Both the position numbers and the translations under genes were made by a program. The notes beneath the pieces were generated by a model. That model was not told the origin of the DNA and did no database searches. It saw only the letters and a program-made list of their open reading frames with translations. This document shows, in pieces, positions 1 to 7,874 of a stretch of 64,000 bases of DNA; the first letter of the stretch is position 1; each line of letters starts with the position of its first letter. The DNA comes from Paramicrobacterium fandaimingii (lineage in GTDB: Bacteria; Actinomycetota; Actinomycetes; Actinomycetales; Microbacteriaceae): NCBI RefSeq assembly GCF_011751745.2, contig NZ_CP061170.1, positions 248,001 through 312,000 on the forward strand, written 5' to 3'.

Positions 1-325
1 TGCCGTCGCTCTTCTCGACAGCGATGTCGGTGGCGAGATTCTGCACACCAGAGAGCAAGATCGCGCCGGCGATCAATCCGGGCAGGTAGTACGTTGCCAT
101 AGTCAGTTCGCCTGGCAGATCCTGCTCGCTGAAGACAGTGGCGAACAACGAGTAGATGAGAGTAGGGAAGAGGAAGGTGAAGAACACCTGATCTCCCGCT
201 CGGAAGTACATCTTGAGTTCGAGCGGGATGCGGCGAAGACCGAGGCTGATCGTGCGCAGGGGCGAGAAGCTCGGAAGCGCGCCGACGCGAGTCGAGGCGA
301 CTGTTGAGGCCTGTGTGGTGCTCAT
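1..325 (-). CDS. ABC-2 type transporter permease (N-terminal part, cut by window edge)
   Basis: This is the membrane subunit of an ATP-driven exporter. About 108 residues are visible. A soluble amphipathic lead-in rich in Arg/Leu is followed by the first hydrophobic segment (VFFTFLFPTLIYSLF) and a second one beginning LPGLIAGAILLSG, the usual start of the ABC-2 membrane fold. The ATG at 325 overlaps the stop of the upstream ATPase gene as ATGA, so the two are translationally coupled and form one exporter. The gene runs off the left edge without a stop. The substrate cannot be deduced; drug or lipid export is typical of this family. Confidence 0.85.
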   Translation of the reverse strand, partial: MSTTQASTVASTRVGALPSFSPLRTISLGLRRIPLELKMYFRAGDQVFFTFLFPTLIYSLFATVFSEQDLPGELTMATYYLPGLIAGAILLSGVQNLATDIAVEKSDG

Positions 326-1197
326 GCTGCGTTCTCCTGATCTATACCGTCTTCTCTGATGAGCTCGAGATATACGTCTTCCAAGGTTGGGCGCACGATC
401 TCCACGTCGCGTGGCTCTCCCGAGGCTGCGTCGACGAGCGCTGCCACGGCGCGAGCCGGCTCGTGTGTGCGTTCTTCGTGGCGCTGCCCAGCGGCATCCG
501 TCCACCTGACGAGCGGAACGCGAGCCTCGCTTCCGCCAATCTCGTCGATCTCACCGATGTCGACGAGGCGTCCGCCGGCGATCACGGCGGCACGGTCGCC
601 CAGCTGCGCAGCCTCGTCGAGGTAGTGGGTGGTGAGCAGGATGCTGGTTCCCGCTGCTTTCAGCGAGCGGATGAGCCCCCAGAACTGTCGCCGTGCCTCG
701 GGGTCAAAACCCGTTGTCGGCTCGTCGAGGAAGAGCAGCTGCGGGTTGCCGATAATGCCGAGTGCAACGTCGACCCGGCGACGTTGACCGCCAGAGAGCT
801 TACCGATGCGGGTCTTCTGCTTGTCGACGAGGCCGACCGCGGCGAGCACCTCGTCAACATCGCGTGGTGACGGGTAGTAGCCGGCAAATTCGATGAGCTG
901 CTCGCGCACTGTCACATTGCCCGACTCGCCCGTCGACTGCAGCACGATGCCTAGCTGCGACTTCCACGGAAGGCCGCCGCGTTCTGGGTCGCTGCCCAGC
1001 ACGGCGACCTCGCCCGATGTGCGCCGGCGGTATCCCTCGAGAATCTCGATCGTCGTCGACTTGCCGGCGCCGTTTGGCCCGAGCAAGGCGAACGTCTCGC
1101 CTCGATGAATGTCGAAGTTCACGCCGTCGAGCGCCGTGAACGATCCGTATGTCTTGCGCAGATTGCGCACCTCGACGATGTTGTCTGTGGTTGCCAT
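322..1197 (-). CDS. ABC transporter ATP-binding protein (ABC-2 exporter)
   Basis: This ATPase (291 aa) powers the ABC-2 permease that follows it with a 4-base overlap. Visible motifs are Walker A GPNGAGKST, signature LSGGQRRRVDVALG, Walker B LLFLDEPTTGFD and the switch histidine in LLTTHYLDEA. The C-terminal ~70 residues form the small accessory domain seen in DrrA/CcmA-like drug or lipid exporters. I place the start at MATTDN, not 13 codons upstream, because family members begin close to the first beta strand. The divergent gene at 1322 and a perfect palindrome lie upstream. Confidence 0.88.
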   Translation of the reverse strand: MATTDNIVEVRNLRKTYGSFTALDGVNFDIHRGETFALLGPNGAGKSTTIEILEGYRRRTSGEVAVLGSDPERGGLPWKSQLGIVLQSTGESGNVTVREQLIEFAGYYPSPRDVDEVLAAVGLVDKQKTRIGKLSGGQRRRVDVALGIIGNPQLLFLDEPTTGFDPEARRQFWGLIRSLKAAGTSILLTTHYLDEAAQLGDRAAVIAGGRLVDIGEIDEIGGSEARVPLVRWTDAAGQRHEERTHEPARAVAALVDAASGEPRDVEIVRPTLEDVYLELIREDGIDQENAA

Positions 1198-1256
1198 AGC
1201 CCAAGACTGGCAGTTCGGGGGGCTGTGCAACAGCATCCGGCTAGCTGATCGTGCCC

Positions 1257-1272
1257 TCCACCGATCGGTGGA
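1257..1272. promoter_or_regulatory. 16-bp perfect palindrome, candidate operator
   Basis: TCCACCGATCGGTGGA is a perfect inverted repeat. It sits between the divergent ABC exporter operon (start 1197) and the membrane protein gene (start 1322), a position suited to a dimeric repressor acting on both. No regulator gene is adjacent, so the binding protein is unknown. Confidence 0.45.
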
Positions 1273-1321
1273 TACGGAGGGTGAGTAGCATTGTCGAAAA
1301 CTCGTAGGGGGCGAAGCTGCG

Positions 1322-2032
1322 ATGGAGCATCAACAGAGCGTCAGACAGTGGGCGAGAACGGTCGAGCTCTCCGAGCCCCTCAAGTGGGGGGAACTCGAAG
1401 AGAAAATCTTGGAGTTTCACATCTCTGACGAAGACATCGCAGCGGCTGCGACGGCGCCGCGTGGGCCCGGCGCGGCGGCAGTCGTGCTGGCCTATATTGT
1501 GCTGTGGGTGCCGTACCTTCTCGCCCCGATCGTGGGCCTCGTGCTCGTGATTATCGCGCTGGGCACGAACAATCAGGGTGAGCGAGAGAGCCTGATGGGC
1601 TTCGTGCAGATCTGCTTCATCATCGGCCTCGTGCTCATCGTCGTGCAGGGTGTGCTGTGGGTAAGCACCCGCGATCGATCGATGATGTCGATCGGCACGA
1701 CAATCCCGGTGACGATCGTCTCTCTGGCCGCATACCTGCTGGTCCGGCCCGAGCCCGGTGCATCGTGGACGGCGCTGATCGCATTCGTTTCAGCGATTCT
1801 CGGTGTTGTCGTATTGGGTGTCACGATCTTCGCTTCGAAGCCCACACCGCGGCTTCGTGAGAAGTGGAGAAATGTGACACCAGAGCACCTCGCTCAAAAG
1901 TGGAACCGTGCAGTCGTGCTCGAGGAACTTTTGAAACGCGGCATCATCAGTGACAAGACTGTGGATGTTCCGGGGCTCGTCGAAATGCCCATCGGCACGT
2001 GGAATCGAATGGACGAGCGGTTGCGGCGCTGA
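1322..2032 (+). CDS. Hypothetical multi-pass membrane protein
   Basis: I do not recognise this 236-residue protein. A polar N-terminus of about 50 residues is followed by roughly five hydrophobic segments (near residues 52-82, 94-115, 121-138 and 145-168), with a soluble C-terminal tail of about 65 residues rich in Arg/Lys. The tail contains a repeat-like helical stretch ending MPIGTWNRMDERLRR. The ATG at 1322 is preceded by a purine-rich GGGGGCGAAG. It stands alone, divergent from the ABC exporter and convergent with the MATE gene. Nothing suggests a catalytic role. Confidence 0.7.
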   Translation: MEHQQSVRQWARTVELSEPLKWGELEEKILEFHISDEDIAAAATAPRGPGAAAVVLAYIVLWVPYLLAPIVGLVLVIIALGTNNQGERESLMGFVQICFIIGLVLIVVQGVLWVSTRDRSMMSIGTTIPVTIVSLAAYLLVRPEPGASWTALIAFVSAILGVVVLGVTIFASKPTPRLREKWRNVTPEHLAQKWNRAVVLEELLKRGIISDKTVDVPGLVEMPIGTWNRMDERLRR

Positions 2033-2050
2033 GCTTTGAGGCTGGCCAAC

Positions 2051-3361
2051 TCATGCGCCCGTGCGCATCCACGCCGTCGACCGCGAACGCAGGCCGAGAG
2101 TGAGCGCTCGCGCCGCAATGTAGCCAAAGCTGAACGCGGCAGTCAGCCAGGCAAGCCCGGCGGTTCCTGACGGCGATGCAACGTACACCCAGAGGGCAAG
2201 CGGCAGGTAGCAGAGCACGTTCAGGATGCCGGTGAGCGCGAGGTAGCGCGCGTCGCCCGCGCCGATCAGCACGCCGTCGAGAACGAACACGAATCCGCCG
2301 AGGGGAACGCTGCAGCCGAGAATGATCATCGCGGGCGTCATCATCTGCGCCAGCTCGGCGTCGCCGGTGAAGGCATAGCCGAGCACGCCGCTCAACCCAG
2401 CGACGATGGCGCCGATGACGACGCCAGAGCCGAGCCCCCACACGAGACAGCGGACGAGAACGGCGCGCACCTCGTCGACATTGCCGGCTCCGAGTCCCTT
2501 GCCGATGAGCGCCTGGGCGGCGATCGCCAGTGCATCGAGCGCGAACGCCGTCGTGCCGAAGATGGTCATCATGATCTGAAAACCGGCGAGCTCGCTCGTG
2601 CCGAGTGATGTGGCGACGAAGATCGACAGCAGCATTGCTGCGCGCAGGCTTGCGGTGCGGATGAACAGCCACCCGCCCGAGAGCGCTGAGCCGCGCAGCC
2701 CTGCCCGCGATGGTCTGATTGTCGCGTGCGTCCGTCGTGCGTGGCGCAGAATGACCACGAGGTACGCCGCCACCATGCCCCACTGCGCAATGACCGTGCC
2801 CGTGGCCGACCCGGCGATGCCGAAGTCGAGAACGTACATGAATACGTAGTTGAGAATGATGTTCGCGCCGAAACCGGCGACGGCGACAACGAGCGGCGTC
2901 TTCGTGTCTTGCAGTCCGCGCAGCAACCCGGTCGCAGCGTAGACGATGAGCATCGCGGGGATGCCGGCCATCGAGATGCCCAGGTAGATGGATGCCTGCT
3001 CGGTAACGTCTTCGGTTGCCCCGAACGGCGCAACCATGAGCGGTGTGGCGAACCAGCCCGCAACGGCGAGCACGACACCGAGGCCGAGCGCGAGCCAGAT
3101 GCCGTCGATGCCGACGGAGACGCCGCCCCGCTCGTCGCCCGCGCCGAGCCGTCGTGCGACGGCTGGTGTCGTCGCGTAGGCGAGAAACACCATGAGACCG
3201 ATGATCGTCTGCAGCACGGCGCTCGCGATGCCGAGCCCGGCGAGCGGCTCGACGCCCAGGTGTCCGACCATCGCCGAGTCCGCGAGAAGAAACATCGGCT
3301 CCGCGATGAGCGCACCGAGAGCGGGTATCGCGAGGCGCATGATCTCGCGGTCGACAGATTT
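2051..3361 (-). CDS. MATE family efflux transporter
   Basis: This is a multidrug/toxin antiporter of the MATE (DinF/NorM-like) family with about twelve membrane helices, expected to export cationic compounds against H+ or Na+. The characteristic opening (IMRLAIPALGALIAEP, then LADSAMVGHLG) and the repeat of the same pattern in the second half are visible. The reading frame extends to a GTG at 3391, but that would overlap the upstream gene by 17 bases. The GTG at 3361 starts directly before the conserved helix without overlap, so I prefer it; the N-terminus could be 10 residues longer. Size (436 aa) is normal. Confidence 0.88.
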   Translation of the reverse strand, partial: KSVDREIMRLAIPALGALIAEPMFLLADSAMVGHLGVEPLAGLGIASAVLQTIIGLMVFLAYATTPAVARRLGAGDERGGVSVGIDGIWLALGLGVVLAVAGWFATPLMVAPFGATEDVTEQASIYLGISMAGIPAMLIVYAATGLLRGLQDTKTPLVVAVAGFGANIILNYVFMYVLDFGIAGSATGTVIAQWGMVAAYLVVILRHARRTHATIRPSRAGLRGSALSGGWLFIRTASLRAAMLLSIFVATSLGTSELAGFQIMMTIFGTTAFALDALAIAAQALIGKGLGAGNVDEVRAVLVRCLVWGLGSGVVIGAIVAGLSGVLGYAFTGDAELAQMMTPAMIILGCSVPLGGFVFVLDGVLIGAGDARYLALTGILNVLCYLPLALWVYVASPSGTAGLAWLTAAFSFGYIAARALTLGLRSRSTAWMRTGA

Positions 3362-3374
3362 CACGCCATTGACT

Positions 3375-3848
3375 CTAACGGCGAATCTCACCGAGACGGC
3401 GCAGTGCCTCCTCGGTGCGCTGAGCCCGTTTCACGCGATAGATTGCCACGACGAGTCGCTGCAGCTCGCACGAGACGTCAGCGTAGGTGACGAGACCGTT
3501 CTCACGCAGCCACAGCATCAGCTTCTCGGCGATGCCGACCTGCACGCGCGCTTGAATTCGATCGTCAGACAGCCACGCCGGTTCGATGAATGTGGCGAGC
3601 GTATACAGAAGATCATCTGCGTGCATGCAGCGAATGAACGCGTCGTCTGGGTGGAACTGACGCTCCAGATTCAGGATGCCGAGGCTCCACGTCGTGAGAA
3701 TGCGATGACCTGCGGTCTGCAGGTACTCGCGCAGGTGCCGCTCGACCTCCTGCACACGTCTCAAGCGCTTGCCTGTCTTGCCAGCCGTCTGTTCGATGAA
3801 GAAGGGCACAAGGAGTTCTTCGATCGTCGGGGTGCGTTCATCCTCCAT
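3375..3848 (-). CDS. Conserved hypothetical protein
   Basis: This is a 157-residue soluble, helix-rich protein of unknown function. It opens MEDERTPTIEELLVPFF and carries a basic stretch (KTGKRLRRVQEVERHLREYL) near residues 20-40, then several acidic/hydrophobic helices. There are no signal peptide, membrane segments or cysteine clusters. The basic helix resembles the start of SAM-like DNA-binding repeats but the similarity is too weak to name. I start at MEDER because 47 upstream codons run into the neighbouring TetR gene. It lies between TetR and MATE on the same strand, so it may be in an operon with either. Confidence 0.65.
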   Translation of the reverse strand: MEDERTPTIEELLVPFFIEQTAGKTGKRLRRVQEVERHLREYLQTAGHRILTTWSLGILNLERQFHPDDAFIRCMHADDLLYTLATFIEPAWLSDDRIQARVQVGIAEKLMLWLRENGLVTYADVSCELQRLVVAIYRVKRAQRTEEALRRLGEIRR

Positions 3849-3888
3849 GGCGAAGACTCTGTCACGACCCTCCGACAGCGCTGCGTGC

Positions 3889-4458
3889 TCAGTGCTGTGG
3901 CTCGTAGCGCAGTCCATCGATGAGCAGCCCTGCCATATCGGTGCCCGGTGTCGGGCTCTCGGGGGTGAAGGGTGCCGAGAGGCTGGCAATGGCGTAGAGC
4001 AATTCTGTCGCGTTCACCCCGTGCCTGATCGCGCCGGAGGCTTCGGCGGCCGTGAGCAAAGACGTGAGCGCGGGGACGAGGCGTTCGAGAAAGTAGTCGG
4101 GGAGTGCGTCGAATGCCGGGTCGCCCGAGTGCAGCGCTTTGGCGATCCCCTTCTTCGTGCCGAGAAAGTCGGTGTACCGCCTGAGCCACTGTACGAGCGC
4201 TTCCTCGGGCTCGAACTCCTCGGCCAGCACCGGGGCGGCGTCGGCGCAGGCATCGACTTCGTGGCGAAAGACGGCGGTCACGAGGTCGGAGCGCTGCGGA
4301 AAATGCCGGTACAGGGTTCCGACGCCGACGCCGGCGGTCTTGGCGATGGTGCGCGTGGGGGCGTCGACGCCCGACTCGGCGAAGTGCGCCTTCGCCGCCT
4401 CGACAAGGGCGTCAAGATTGCGTTTCGCGTCGGCGCGCTGCGGCCGGCGTTCGCTCAT
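3889..4458 (-). CDS. TetR/AcrR family transcriptional regulator
   Basis: This is a one-component repressor of 189 residues. The N-terminal helix-turn-helix is clear (TRTIAKTAGVGVGTLYRHFPQRSDL, about residues 35-60). The C-terminal ligand domain resembles the SbtR-like subgroup. The ATG at 4458 (MSERRPQ) is preferred over the one six codons upstream because the operator repeats begin just beyond. It is divergent from the aldo/keto reductase/SDR operon, and two inverted repeats between them suggest it represses both itself and those oxidoreductases. The inducer is unknown, probably a small carbonyl or aromatic compound. Confidence 0.9.
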   Translation of the reverse strand: MSERRPQRADAKRNLDALVEAAKAHFAESGVDAPTRTIAKTAGVGVGTLYRHFPQRSDLVTAVFRHEVDACADAAPVLAEEFEPEEALVQWLRRYTDFLGTKKGIAKALHSGDPAFDALPDYFLERLVPALTSLLTAAEASGAIRHGVNATELLYAIASLSAPFTPESPTPGTDMAGLLIDGLRYEPQH

Positions 4459-4478
4459 GAAAATTCTCCCTTGCATAA

Positions 4479-4519
4479 ACGGAACGATGTTCCGTATAGT
4501 AGCGGAATGGTGTTCCGCT
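4479..4519. promoter_or_regulatory. Tandem TetR operator
   Basis: Two inverted repeats lie in the divergent promoter region. ACGGAAC-N3-GTTCCGT spans 4479-4495 and AGCGGAA-N5-TTCCGCT spans 4501-4519. Both share the core GGAAY-N3-GTTCC, and their centres are 23 bases apart, about two helical turns. Two sites fit cooperative binding by two TetR dimers. Confidence 0.7.
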
Positions 4520-4579
4520 TAGACGATCGTACGTCATGTCGACACCTGTCCGCTACACCCAGAAACGAAAGCAGAGATC

Positions 4580-5614
4580 ATGAAATATCGCACACTTGGC
4601 CGCACAGGCATCCGTGTCAGTTCATTTGCCCTTGGCACGATGGTGCTCGGCGCCGAAGGACTCGGAAACCCGGATCACGACGATTCTGCACGCATCATCC
4701 ACAAGGCTCTCGACTCGGGGATCAACCTTGTCGACACCGCAGACGCCTACTCGCTCGGAGACTCTGAGGTCGTCGTCGGAAAGGCACTCAAGGGGCGCCG
4801 TGACGACGTCGTGCTCGCGACGAAGTTCGGACTCCCGATGAGTGACGACCAGAACCAGCGGGGCGCCTCACGACGTTGGATCATGACCGCCGTCGAGAAC
4901 TCGCTGCGCCGACTGCAGACCGACCACATCGACATCTATCAGATGCACCGGCTCGACCCCGACACCGACATCGACGAGACGCTGTCGGCGCTGACCGACC
5001 TCGTTCGCAGCGGAAAAGTGCGCACCATCGGCGCGTCGACGGTTCCCGCTTCGCAGATCGTCGAGGCCCAGTGGGCAGCGCAGCGACGAGGACTCGAGCC
5101 CTTCCGCACCGAGCAACCGCCGTACTCGATACTCAATCGTGGCATCGAAGCTGAGGTGCTTCCCGTGGCCGAGCGCTACGGCATGGGCGTGCTCACATGG
5201 AGCCCCATGGCCAAAGGAATGCTCACGGGGCGCATCCGGCGTGACGGAGCAACGGATCTTCGCCGTGCCGCCGTCTTCTCGAGTTTCAGCGATACCGCAC
5301 GGCTGGATGCCGTCGAGAAGATTGCTGCGCTCGCCGACGAAGCCGGTCTGCCCATGCCGCACATGGCGATGGCGTTCGCGACGTCGCACCCCGGCGTGAG
5401 CTCGGCGCTCATCGGTCCCCGAACGATGGAGCAGCTCGACGATCTGCTGGTCGCGGCCGACGTGACGCTGACCGACGACGTTCTCGATCGCCTCGACGAG
5501 ATCGTGCCTCCTGGCACCGACGTCGGCGCTCCCGACCAGGCGTCATACGTTCCGCCTGCATTGCAGCAGGCGACACTTCGGCGGCTGCCCGCCGACACGC
5601 GAGCCGCGGCGTGA
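4580..5614 (+). CDS. Aldo/keto reductase
   Basis: This is an NADPH-dependent oxidoreductase of the AKR superfamily (344 aa, TIM barrel) that reduces aldehydes and ketones. The catalytic tetrad is readable: Asp in VDTADAYS, Tyr in the same motif, Lys in LATKFG and His in IYQMHRLDPD. The C-terminal NADP-binding loop is represented by SSALIGPRTMEQLDD. It starts 21 bases after the end of the promoter region with no strong competing start, and it is the first gene of a two-gene operon with the SDR at 5661. The substrate is not determinable. Confidence 0.92.
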   Translation: MKYRTLGRTGIRVSSFALGTMVLGAEGLGNPDHDDSARIIHKALDSGINLVDTADAYSLGDSEVVVGKALKGRRDDVVLATKFGLPMSDDQNQRGASRRWIMTAVENSLRRLQTDHIDIYQMHRLDPDTDIDETLSALTDLVRSGKVRTIGASTVPASQIVEAQWAAQRRGLEPFRTEQPPYSILNRGIEAEVLPVAERYGMGVLTWSPMAKGMLTGRIRRDGATDLRRAAVFSSFSDTARLDAVEKIAALADEAGLPMPHMAMAFATSHPGVSSALIGPRTMEQLDDLLVAADVTLTDDVLDRLDEIVPPGTDVGAPDQASYVPPALQQATLRRLPADTRAAA

Positions 5615-5660
5615 CGTGACAGGCGGCCACAAGCAGCACAGGCGAAAGGAAAGAAGCATC

Positions 5661-6659
5661 ATGGCACATCTGCAGCATCCAGTGGAAAGCGGATTTTCCG
5701 CATCATCGACGGTCGACGAGGTACTAGAGGGAGTCGATCTCTCCGGCAGAAACGTGGTGATCACAGGCGGGCACTCCGGCCTCGGCCTCGTGATGACGCG
5801 AGCACTGTCGGCCGCCGGAGCGTCAGTGACCGTCGGATCGCGAAACACCGAGCGAGCCGAGGCAGCCGTCGCCGGGCTCGAGCGCGTCGAGGTCAGCCAG
5901 CTTGACCTGCTCGATCCGGAGTCGATCGAGGCATTCTCGCAGCGCTGGCTCGACTCCGGGCGCCCACTCCACATTCTGATCAATAACGCCGGGTACCCCG
6001 CTTCCGCCGAGATCGAGCGAGACGCGCGCGGGTGCGAAGCACAGTTTGCGACGAACCACCTCGGCCACTTTCAGCTGACCAGGAGCCTCTACCCTGCGCT
6101 GAAAGCTGCGGGAGGAGCGCGCGTCGTCAGCACAACGTCTGGCGCCCAGAGAATGTCGGACATCCTCTGGGACGACCCGCACTTCCACGAGCGCACCTAC
6201 GACACGGGCCTCGCATACGCGCAGTCGAAGACGGCAAACGTGCTGTTCGCCGTGGAGCTGGACCGCCGGTCGCGCGACGATGACATTCGCGCCTTCGCTG
6301 CGCACCCGGGCGTCATCGCCAGTACGGCGTTCAACGGCGCAGTCGGAACGGATGTGCAGCGCCAGATGGGGCTGATCGACGAAGACGGGAACGCGATCAT
6401 CGACCCGGAGCACGGTAAGAAAACTCCGGAGCAGGGCGCTGCCACAATCGTGTTCGGCGCCACAAGCCCGATGCTTGAAGGGCTCGGTGGCGTCTACCTC
6501 AACAACAGCGACGTGTCGCAGCTGAACGATGATCAGCCACCGGTGACGGCAGACGAGATTCCCGCCGACGTCGTCTCTCACTCCATCGACCCGGAATCCG
6601 CCCGGCGACTCTGGAGCATGAGCGAGCAGCTGCTCGCAGACTCGTCTCAGCGAGACTGA
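5661..6659 (+). CDS. Short-chain dehydrogenase/reductase
   Basis: This is an NAD(P)-dependent oxidoreductase of 332 residues with a Rossmann fold. Motifs are the cofactor loop TGGHSGLGLV, the NNAGY strand motif, the catalytic Ser in STTSGAQ and the active-site YAQSKTANV (YxxxK). The length and the C-terminal extension resemble retinol-dehydrogenase/WW-oxidoreductase-like SDRs. The ATG at 5661 is preceded by AGGAAAGAAG. Its 3' end overlaps the convergent flavoprotein reductase gene by 13 bases. With the upstream aldo/keto reductase it probably handles a carbonyl compound under TetR control. Confidence 0.9.
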   Translation: MAHLQHPVESGFSASSTVDEVLEGVDLSGRNVVITGGHSGLGLVMTRALSAAGASVTVGSRNTERAEAAVAGLERVEVSQLDLLDPESIEAFSQRWLDSGRPLHILINNAGYPASAEIERDARGCEAQFATNHLGHFQLTRSLYPALKAAGGARVVSTTSGAQRMSDILWDDPHFHERTYDTGLAYAQSKTANVLFAVELDRRSRDDDIRAFAAHPGVIASTAFNGAVGTDVQRQMGLIDEDGNAIIDPEHGKKTPEQGAATIVFGATSPMLEGLGGVYLNNSDVSQLNDDQPPVTADEIPADVVSHSIDPESARRLWSMSEQLLADSSQRD

Positions 6660-7297
6660 AGGGAGCGCACGTCGCGAAGTGCGGCGAAGTGCTGCTCTGT
6701 CTGCGTGATCATGTTCTGCCGTTGCTGCGGGGTCTTTTCTGTCACGCTCGCGTAATTGCGCCAGGAGAGGTTCTTGACGCCGATCTTGCCGAACGTTCCC
6801 TTGAAGATGATCTTGGTGGCAGGAGAGCCGAACCACCAGCGATAGACAGCGTGCGGGGTGGTCATAATCGTGAGGAGGGTCACGCCACGCAGGCCGGTGA
6901 GCTTGTTGCGAAACGGAATGCCTGCGGCATCCGGAATTTCGTCGAAGACGATCCCCTTCGTCAGCACACGGTCAAGAAATCCCTTTGTCGCTGCCGGCAT
7001 GGCCTCCCACCAGATGGGGAAGGCGAAAACGACATGGTCTGCCTCGCGCAATCGGCGCTGGTAGTCAGCCACGAGGGGATCGACGACCTCGGCCATTCGC
7101 CAGGCGACGAGGTCGGCACGCGACATGACGGGACTGAACTCGTCTGCCGTGAGGTCGATGACGTCGGCGTCGTGGCCGGCGCGACGAGCACCGCGAATTG
7201 CGGCCGCGGCAACGGCGGCGGTGAAACTGCGGCGATGTGGGACGTTTTCAGCCGAGGCGAGCGTGTAGGGATGGTCGACGACGAACAGGATTCTCAT
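6647..7297 (-). CDS. NAD(P)H-dependent flavoprotein oxidoreductase (flavodoxin-like fold)
   Basis: This 216-residue protein belongs to the flavodoxin-2/MdaB-KefF quinone reductase family, which uses FMN or FAD for two-electron reduction of quinones. The phosphate-binding N-terminus MRILFVVDHPYTLASAE and the motif VFAFPIWWEAMPAATKGFLDRV are diagnostic. It is divergent from a MarR regulator, and a long inverted repeat lies directly upstream of its start. That arrangement is common for MarR-type sensors of quinones or oxidants controlling a detoxifying reductase. Confidence 0.88.
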   Translation of the reverse strand: MRILFVVDHPYTLASAENVPHRRSFTAAVAAAAIRGARRAGHDADVIDLTADEFSPVMSRADLVAWRMAEVVDPLVADYQRRLREADHVVFAFPIWWEAMPAATKGFLDRVLTKGIVFDEIPDAAGIPFRNKLTGLRGVTLLTIMTTPHAVYRWWFGSPATKIIFKGTFGKIGVKNLSWRNYASVTEKTPQQRQNMITQTEQHFAALRDVRSLQSR

Positions 7298-7310
7298 GGG
7301 GACTCCAAAG

Positions 7311-7354
7311 GTTTGATAAGCAACGGTTGCATACGAAACGGTTGCTTGTCAAAC
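7311..7354. promoter_or_regulatory. Inverted-repeat operator for the MarR regulator
   Basis: Arms GTTTGATAAGCAAC (7311-7324) and GTTGCTTGTCAAAC (7341-7354) are complementary at 13 of 14 positions around a 16-base spacer. A smaller inner repeat GCAAC-G-GTTGC lies at 7320-7330. The site occupies most of the space between the divergent reductase and marR-type genes, so one bound regulator could shut both promoters. Confidence 0.7.
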
Positions 7355-7373
7355 GATATGGTATTCTCTCAGC

Positions 7374-7865
7374 ATGAGCGCACAGTGGGACGAGACGGCG
7401 AACCTCTGGTATCTGGTGCGACAGGTCGCCGCGCGCTTCGACCGCTCGGGCGATGAGCTCTTTCGCTCGGGTGTCGGCGTCTCGCTCGCGCAGTTTCTCG
7501 TGCTGAGCGTCGTTGACGCCCACCCGGGTCAGATCAATCAGCAAGCCGCAGGAGTGCGCCTCGGCCTGACCAAGGGCACAGTGAGCAGACAGATTGACAA
7601 AGCAGTTCACGCGGGATTGATGACGGCGACGGAGGCACCGCATTCCCGGCGCGAGAAGGTTCTCGCCCTGACGCCGGAAGGCACGAAGGTGGTGCGGGCG
7701 GGTGATGCACTGCTCGATCAGAACCTCGTGGAGCTCATGCCTGATCTTTCGGCTGACGCCCTGAGAACGACGATCGAGACGCTGAGCGCTCTCAACGTTG
7801 CGCTTGGAGGCGGTGCACCGCCCGATCCTGGGCAACCCGGGCGGGTCATAGCGTCGCTCGATTAG
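7374..7865 (+). CDS. MarR family transcriptional regulator
   Basis: This 163-residue winged-helix regulator acts as a dimer. The DNA-recognition region is GVRLGLTKGTVSRQIDKAV (about residues 58-77) and the wing is RREKVLALTPEG, both typical of MarR. It likely represses its own gene and the divergent flavin reductase through the palindrome between them, with release by a phenolic or oxidising ligand. No conserved cysteine pair marks it as a redox-thiol sensor. The M13 peptidase begins nine bases after its stop but is probably under separate control. Confidence 0.9.
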   Translation: MSAQWDETANLWYLVRQVAARFDRSGDELFRSGVGVSLAQFLVLSVVDAHPGQINQQAAGVRLGLTKGTVSRQIDKAVHAGLMTATEAPHSRREKVLALTPEGTKVVRAGDALLDQNLVELMPDLSADALRTTIETLSALNVALGGGAPPDPGQPGRVIASLD

Positions 7866-7874
7866 GCTGAGTGC

